Positions 57,102-63,006 of a stretch of 63,006 nucleotides of DNA are shown piece by piece. Source of the stretch: a bacterium (GTDB lineage Bacteria; 4484-113); assembly GCA_021163765.1 (NCBI GenBank), contig JAGGTK010000037.1:1-63006 (forward strand), in the 5' to 3' direction. A model generated the notes under the pieces. It did no database searches. It saw only the letters and a program-made list of their open reading frames with translations, and was not told where the DNA came from. The position numbers were made by a program, and so were the translations under genes. The stretch's first letter is position 1. Every line of letters begins with the position of its first letter.

Positions 57102-58607
57102 GTGAAGCTGCTCATCGACAGAACCAGCTCTACACCGGTTTACCTCCAGATAAAGGAGCAGATAATCGCGCTCATCACGTCCGGCGCCCTTAAGCCCGGA
57201 GAAGCCGTGCCCAGCAGCCGGCAACTGGCGCAGGAGCTCGGGCTTGCGAGAAACACCATCCTGCAGGCCTACCTTGAGCTGGCTGCCGAACACTGGATTG
57301 ATGCAAAGCCGGGGAGCCGCACCTGCGTCTCGGACAGTCCCCCCGGCCGCGCCGACCTGTCCCCGCCGGAGCAGATGCGCCCCACCCCGCACGCTCATCG
57401 CGTCGTGGAGATGGACTGGAGCGATTACCAGTTCAGCGGCGAGAGCTTCGCCCTGCCGCGCTACTATGAAAAATGGAAGGGGCCGGAACCGTACATCTCT
57501 TTCGCCAGGGCGCTGCCCGATCCCAGACAGTTCCCCTTCGGCCGCATCAAGAAGGTCTCCAGCAATCTGCTGTGGTATCCGGAGGAATTCTTCTTTGACC
57601 GCGGCCATCCGCAGGGATATCAGCCCCTGGTGGAGCATCTGGAGCTTGAGCTTTCGCGCGAGCTGATCGATATGAGCCCCGGCACCAACGAAATCGTGGT
57701 TTGCGCCGGCTTCCAGGTCGGGCTCAACATGCTCCTCACGCTGCTTCACCGTCCCGGCACGGCCGTCGCCGTCGAGAACCCCACTTACGCCAGTATCCTC
57801 AACGCGCTCATTGCCCGGCGAATGCCCTACGTGCCGGTTCCAATGGAACGCGACGGGATGGACATTGAATACCTGTCACGGTCTATCAAGCGCAAGAATA
57901 TCGGCCTTATCGTAACCGTCCCGACGCTGCACAATCCGACCGCTACGGTTATGAGCCTGGAAAAGCGCGAAGCCCTGCTGCGCCTCGCCCGGAAGCACAA
58001 TATTCCCATTATCGAGGACGCCTGGGCGATGTTCCTCAAAACCGAGGGGCGCGCGATGCCGTCGCTCAAGGCGATGGACGATGGCGGCCACGTCTTTCTG
58101 GTGGGCAGCTTCAGCAAGAGCTTCCTGCCCGGCTTCCGCATAGGCTTCATCTGCACGCCCGGCCCGATGGCCGTGCCGTTGGTAAAGCTCAAGCGCGCAA
58201 CCGAGCGCAGCGACAGCTTCTTCCTGCAGACGCTGCTCCTTGAGTTCATCAAGAAAGGCTACATGGATTTGCACGTCAGGAAAATGGCTAGAATATACAG
58301 TGAGCGGAAGCGGCTCACGGATGCCGCCATGCGCGAGTACTTCCCGCCTGAGTTTCGCTGGGAGGTGCCGGTCGGCGGATTCTCCTTCTGGGTCGAGATG
58401 CCGCGGGGGATTATGAGCGCTGAAATGCTGGAGCATACGGTAAAATATGGAGTTGACTATGCGCCGTCCAGGATGTTTTTTGCCGGCAAGCAGGACAGCC
58501 ACTATATTCGCATCGCGTTCAGCATGCTGACAAAGGCGCAAATCAGAGAAGGTGTCCGGCGGATGGGCACGGCCATCAGAGAATGGAAGGGGGCCGGCGG
58601 GAAATGA
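57102..58607 (+). CDS. MocR-type (GntR-HTH + aminotransferase class I) regulator
   Basis: STPVYLQIKEQIIALITSGALKPGEAVPSSRQLAQELGLARNTILQAYLEL; PLP site SFSKSFLPGFRIGF. Confidence 0.92.
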   Translation: MKLLIDRTSSTPVYLQIKEQIIALITSGALKPGEAVPSSRQLAQELGLARNTILQAYLELAAEHWIDAKPGSRTCVSDSPPGRADLSPPEQMRPTPHAHRVVEMDWSDYQFSGESFALPRYYEKWKGPEPYISFARALPDPRQFPFGRIKKVSSNLLWYPEEFFFDRGHPQGYQPLVEHLELELSRELIDMSPGTNEIVVCAGFQVGLNMLLTLLHRPGTAVAVENPTYASILNALIARRMPYVPVPMERDGMDIEYLSRSIKRKNIGLIVTVPTLHNPTATVMSLEKREALLRLARKHNIPIIEDAWAMFLKTEGRAMPSLKAMDDGGHVFLVGSFSKSFLPGFRIGFICTPGPMAVPLVKLKRATERSDSFFLQTLLLEFIKKGYMDLHVRKMARIYSERKRLTDAAMREYFPPEFRWEVPVGGFSFWVEMPRGIMSAEMLEHTVKYGVDYAPSRMFFAGKQDSHYIRIAFSMLTKAQIREGVRRMGTAIREWKGAGGK

Positions 58608-59734
58608 GTGAACACTCGCGGCGTCGAAACCCACTCCACAGCCTTATCGCACTGAGTGCGCTGTTCCTGCTCGCAACCGCCCTGATTGCCTGTGGTGGAG
58701 GAGGACCGGGCCGGTACCCCGGGGAGCTTTTGCAGGCCGAAGACCAACGCCTGCCTCCACCTCCCGACGATGGTGCAGAGCCGCCACAGGAAGAATCCAG
58801 TCCGGAGGAGCAGCTCAGCAGCTACCTGTCCGACCAGGCAAGCGGCCTGCAAGCCTGGCCCAGCTCAACCCTGGGTGCGCTGTCTGGCACCGTCTCCATA
58901 ACCGGATACACTCTGATTGACCCGCAATCGCTCGAACCGATTCCTCCGGAGCAGGGGCTCGTCGATGTGCCGCTGCGCGTCGTGGACCCCGAGGATGACA
59001 TAGATTCTGTCACACTCCCTGACGCACAGGGGAATTTCCTGTTCCCCGACCTGCCGCCTACTACAAGCGCAACTCTCAGCGTGCAGTTTGTCGTGGCGGA
59101 AGACGTGGACGGAGACGGCTACGGTTTCGATCCCATTGAATGCAAGCTGCCCGTAAGGATTATGGCTGCAAGGATCACTAGCATTCAGCTTGATATCTCA
59201 CCCTTAGAGCCACTGCACTACGAGCAATTGGGGCAGCCGCCGGATATCTTCAGCACCACGCCAATATCATTCAACTACGGCTATCAGGGGCCGGACGGCG
59301 ACCGGCAACAAAGCCTGGCAATACTGAGATCTCTCGGCAGGGTCTGGCTGGATTCAGACCTGGACGGTGAGTTTTCCCCTGACGACCTGCAATTCGCGGA
59401 CGAGAACGCCAACGGCCTGGGTGACGAGACGGAGGATTATCTCGCCGGCGTTGTCGGCCCGCCGACCGAGGAACGCGTGGTCTTCGGCTCGATTCTCAGC
59501 GTGGTCGGCAATGTCATCACAATCTACAGTTTTGAAGATACGGTCTCTATCGAGATTGCGCTCAACGAAGGCACAATCCTGATTGCCGAAACCGGGGAAG
59601 AGCTCCCGCTAACGCGGCACCTCGTCGGCAAAGACGCGGTGGCGGTCGCGCAGGAATACCGTGACGGCCACATTTCAGCCTCCCTTATAATGGTGCTGCC
59701 TGAAACATACTCGCACGGGCCCGGAGGGCGCTAA
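58604..59734 (+). CDS. Lipoprotein with C-terminal DUF5666-like module
   Basis: Lipobox ATALIACGGGG; C-terminal VVFGSILSVVGNVITIYSFEDTVSIEIALNEGT...LVGKDAVAVAQEYRDGHISASLIMVLPE. Confidence 0.75.
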   Translation: MSEHSRRRNPLHSLIALSALFLLATALIACGGGGPGRYPGELLQAEDQRLPPPPDDGAEPPQEESSPEEQLSSYLSDQASGLQAWPSSTLGALSGTVSITGYTLIDPQSLEPIPPEQGLVDVPLRVVDPEDDIDSVTLPDAQGNFLFPDLPPTTSATLSVQFVVAEDVDGDGYGFDPIECKLPVRIMAARITSIQLDISPLEPLHYEQLGQPPDIFSTTPISFNYGYQGPDGDRQQSLAILRSLGRVWLDSDLDGEFSPDDLQFADENANGLGDETEDYLAGVVGPPTEERVVFGSILSVVGNVITIYSFEDTVSIEIALNEGTILIAETGEELPLTRHLVGKDAVAVAQEYRDGHISASLIMVLPETYSHGPGGR

Positions 59735-59885
59735 GTGGTACCTTGATTTATGTGCGAAACCGGTTCTATGCATCCAGCGTATGCCGGGATACAATAAGAG
59801 TGAATAAGTGCATTGACCTGTAATCTGGGGGTGCGATTTGAAGAGATTACTGATACTAAGTTCAGGCCTGGCCATTATTCTCATC
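59453..59885. repeat. Tandem duplication copy 1 (module 3' end + intergenic + subtilase 5' end)
   Basis: Aligns without gaps to 62574-63006 (constant 3121-bp offset); last 151 bp differ at 5 positions. Confidence 0.93.
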
Positions 59886-61798
59886 ATACTGGCCGCCTGC
59901 GGAGGCGGCGGTCATAGTCCACCAGATATCCCATCGCTTGCGGGCATAGACGCGGCACAACCGGTTGGCAAGGAAGTAGGACTGGCAGGACCAGGCTCTG
60001 GTGGCGGGGGTGGTGGTGGGGACCCATTGGTGGAAGGGATTGGCCTGAGCCCGGCGAGGATGCTGGGCCTCTTGAACCACAGAGTCCATTGGACGACGGG
60101 CTTCCTAATTCGATCGGGCCGTGGGGCCCTGTCTTGTGGCAGTTTGCGGTGCCTGACCCCGGTGGCGGTGGTGGAACCACCACCGTGAAACGGCTCTCTA
60201 GCAGCGACCCGTTTACTGCTACCTATCAGCTTGAGGACGGTACGATCCTCGTCACCAATGAGGACATTTCGCAGGGAATTCCCGACCCGGAAAACGAGGT
60301 TGAACCACCAATCATCCAATGGGTTGACCCGGACAATGGAACGCGAGACATCTTCCAGGGAGAAATTATCGCCTACTTCTTCGACAGCGCCACACAGAAC
60401 GATGTTGAGCAGTTCATCCTTGACCATAACCTGCACGTGATTATGTCCTGGTTCGAGCCACCTGATGAAGGCGAGGAGGGCAATGCTCTCGCCTGGTTTC
60501 ATTTCGAGTACGACCAAAACGAATTCCCGACCTTCGACGATGCCTACAGCTTCTTTTCATCGCACGAGCTTGTCGCTTCGACATGGCCTGCTTTCTTCGC
60601 TGCTGATAAAGCGGCTTATCTGCTCGTAACTGACCCGAATGATTACTACTACTATTATGATGATGTCTCTGGTGGCAAATATGGCTACCCTCACAGGCAG
60701 AACTCATATGTCAATGTTCTGGGAGTGGATGAGAGCCCGTATGTTCGTCCGGGCCCGTCAAACGGTGTGTGGTATTCCGACCAGTACAATGTAGTGATAG
60801 ACGATGGTATCTGGCGTTATCACCCGGAGTTTTGGATTACTCAGGGCCCGTGGCCTGGCTGGGGGAAGATAACCTGGGTTGGAGTGAACACTTATCACAG
60901 GAGCTACCGAGTCGGATACTGGTATGGTGGACCCAATTCCTGGGATCCCAATCGAGGGACCTTGGCTACACATGGAACGCAGGTTGCCGGCATGCTGACA
61001 GCAACTACTAATGACATGCGCGGGGTAGCTAGCCTAGCTCCAGGCAATGCTGTCATGCCGATACGACTGAAGGTTAGATGGGTCTGGAATGGCAAGTACT
61101 ACGAAGATAGATATGACCCATCCTCTTGTGTGAAAGCTGTGAGAGCCTTGCGGTTCCAGTTCGCTCATAACCAATGGTATGGCAAGTTCCGAGTAGTGAA
61201 TATGAGCTTCGGCGGTGAGCGTCCGTGGTACTGGTGGATGTATCCGTCTGACCGCTACAACATGAAGAAGAACATCAACCGCGACCTGAACCGCAACGAT
61301 CGGTTATATGTAGCTGCTGCAGGAAACGATTACAGTGCCGTACGAAGCTATCCTGCTGCATTCGATAATGTTCTTGGCGTATCGGGGCTTTTCACTAACC
61401 GATTCGGGACTACTTGGCACCATTACTACTCTCCTGCTCGGTGGGGTTCAAACTACAGAAACGACGGCTACGCCACATACCCGGTTTCTGGGATATGCGA
61501 CTTCATCGAGCGCTATTACAACCCGATCCCTCAAGGATGGGATACCATATACGTGGGAAGAACGCTATCAACCGCCTACTTCCCATGGCAACACAATGAC
61601 CAGTGGTATCGACACTTCAATGGCACATCTGCGGCAACTCCTGAAGTTGCAGCCTTGGCAGCATGCCTTTATGGTCGCAAGCCTTACCGCAACTACAGGT
61701 CAGTGTGGAACCGGATCGTAGATTCACGCGACGACAGCAAGGCTCGCGGCTATGTGGCCGGTCTGGTTGACTACGACGCGGCAATCGAGGGGTGGTAG
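59838..61798 (+). CDS. S8 (subtilisin-like) protease lipoprotein, apparently frameshifted near 60050
   Basis: Lipobox LIILAACGGGG (TTG start); catalytic-like VVIDDGI, THGTQVAGM, NGTSAATPEVAALAA; frame change between ORFs 59838-60188 and 60089-61798. Confidence 0.82.
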
Positions 61799-61801
61799 GC
61801 A

Positions 61802-62269
61802 ATGAATGGAGTAGCTTCCTATATAGCCCTGCTCTTGGCTACTGCTGCGCTGACGATGCTCCATGCCTGCGGTGGGCCGCCTATGCCAGGCTGGGAGATT
61901 GACACAGGCCGTCACCTTTTAATACCGTCAAAGCCGCTTGTAGATAAAGTATACTTAGCGCCTGGCCAGACTGCTGAACTACCAACAACCATCAGAATCC
62001 GTCTTAGCATACCGAGAGTGGCACTGCCCGTAGAGAATGCGACCTTCGACCCGGACGGAGATGGCGAGGCGGTTGCGACCACGGTTCAAGTCTACGAGCT
62101 GGAGGGCGTGGAAGGTTCGCGTTACGGTACATTTTCTTACTACTTCGATTACGAATGGAATGGGCCTAACGGAACGACAGCAACTGTTGTTCTTGCTACA
62201 GCGAACGGCGAATACGTCAATGCGAATATCAGTCTCAGTCTGGACTGGCTCCCGCCCTGGCCGTACTAG
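61802..62269 (+). CDS. Small lipoprotein, unknown function
   Basis: LLLATAALTMLHACGGPPMPGW lipobox; start 3 bp after subtilase stop. Confidence 0.65.
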   Translation: MNGVASYIALLLATAALTMLHACGGPPMPGWEIDTGRHLLIPSKPLVDKVYLAPGQTAELPTTIRIRLSIPRVALPVENATFDPDGDGEAVATTVQVYELEGVEGSRYGTFSYYFDYEWNGPNGTTATVVLATANGEYVNANISLSLDWLPPWPY

Positions 62270-62337
62270 AGCGCTCGGTCGCTGCAAAGCCCGGAGATTG
62301 TGGGTAGAATCAAGCGGGAACCGGTCTTGAGACCGGG

Positions 62338-62427
62338 AACCGCATCGTGGACACGCGCGACGACAGCATGGCTCGGTATCCCATAGCCGGGCTTATGGAC
62401 TTTGAGGAGGCGCTAACGGGATGGTAA
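62338..62427 (+). pseudogene. Subtilase C-terminal remnant
   Basis: NRIVDTRDDSMARYPIAGLMDFEEALTGW* matches NRIVDSRDDSKARGYVAGLVDYDAAIEGW* of the upstream subtilase. Confidence 0.88.
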
Positions 62428-62429
62428 GG

Positions 62430-62855
62430 ATGGCTGATTTGAAAACCGCGTGCAGCGCACGCCGATGTCCACTATTGCTTATGTCGCTCTTGTCTCTTGT
62501 TAACATTCTCCATTCCTGTGGCTACAGCCCCATGCCTCCCGGGATACGGTTTCCTGATGCTAAAGGTGCTAACGTCGGCCCACCGACGGCGGAACGCGTG
62601 GTCTTCGGCGCAATCCTCAGCGTGGTCGGCAACATCATCACTCTCTATAGCTACGAGGACATGACTTCTGTCGAGCTTGCGCTCAACGAAGGCACAAGCC
62701 TGGTTGCCGAGGATGGCACAGAGCTTCCGCTCGAACGGGATCTCGTTGGCAAAGATGCCGTGGCAGTTGCACAGGAATACCGCGACGGCCATATTGCAGC
62801 CTCCCTCATAATGGTGCTGCCTGAAACATACTCGCACGAGCCCGGCGGAGGCTAA
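62430..62855 (+). CDS. Chimeric lipoprotein: small-lipoprotein N-terminus + DUF5666-like module
   Basis: LLSLVNILHSCGYSPMPPG resembles the 61802 protein N-terminus; VGPPTAERVVFGAILSVVGNIITLYSYEDMTSVELALNEGT...EYRDGHIAASLIMVLPETYSHEPGGG matches the C-terminus of the 58604 protein. Confidence 0.75.
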   Translation: MADLKTACSARRCPLLLMSLLSLVNILHSCGYSPMPPGIRFPDAKGANVGPPTAERVVFGAILSVVGNIITLYSYEDMTSVELALNEGTSLVAEDGTELPLERDLVGKDAVAVAQEYRDGHIAASLIMVLPETYSHEPGGG

Positions 62856-63006
62856 CTGGTACCTTGATTTATGTGCGAAACCGGCTCTATGCATCCAGCG
62901 TATGCCGGGATACAATAAGAGTGAATATGTGCCTTGACCTGTAATCTGGGCGTGCGATTTGAAGAGATTACTGATACTAAGTTCAGGCCTGGCCATTATT
63001 CTCATC
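62574..63006. repeat. Tandem duplication copy 2; a second subtilase gene appears to start near 62959
   Basis: Same as 59453-59885 at constant offset, running off the window edge within the second subtilase signal peptide. Confidence 0.92.

Noticed and set aside
56931-57749. 272-aa minus-strand ORF
   Set aside because: Shadow of the MocR-type regulator.
60636-60675. YYYYY-encoding tact/tatt run as possible phase-variable repeat
   Set aside because: Short and imperfect (actactactattat); not enough unit copies to argue slippage.

Overview
63 kb of bacterial chromosome, gene-dense and moderately GC-rich. The lineage is not assigned; it carries dockerin- and propeller-bearing lipoproteins. No rRNA, convincing tRNA, CRISPR array, transposase or integrase was seen. 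Housekeeping and metabolic genes include holA, thiL, hutI plus a cyclodeaminase, pruA-like P5C dehydrogenase, tldD, dxr, hbd-like, gpmI, mutM, an LptF/G permease, pheT, a pyrimidine-nucleoside phosphorylase, recO, cdd, acyl-CoA dehydrogenase and a MocR-type regulator. Accessory content is richer. (i) An ALDH7-like gene has its 3' end repeated downstream, with a different hicAB toxin-antitoxin module as the only cargo between successive 3'-end copies, and its 5' end is duplicated about 2.8 kb upstream. (ii) A TPP riboswitch precedes a HypE/ThiL/PurM-superfamily gene. (iii) Two large fused nuclease-methyltransferase (type IIG-like) proteins are present, one with a strong promoter overlapped by an inverted repeat. 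(iv) A predicted outer-membrane protein is coupled to a 10-heme-motif cytochrome. (v) Three lipoproteins carry internal dockerin-like modules, one also with a cohesin-like domain. (vi) A subtilase/lipoprotein array has undergone tandem duplication and module shuffling. (vii) A GGDEF protein has a 21-residue tandem duplication of its active-site segment. pheT and the subtilase each look frameshifted, and each is repaired by adding one C to a CCC run. All calls are from reading sequence and translations only; no database search was run.
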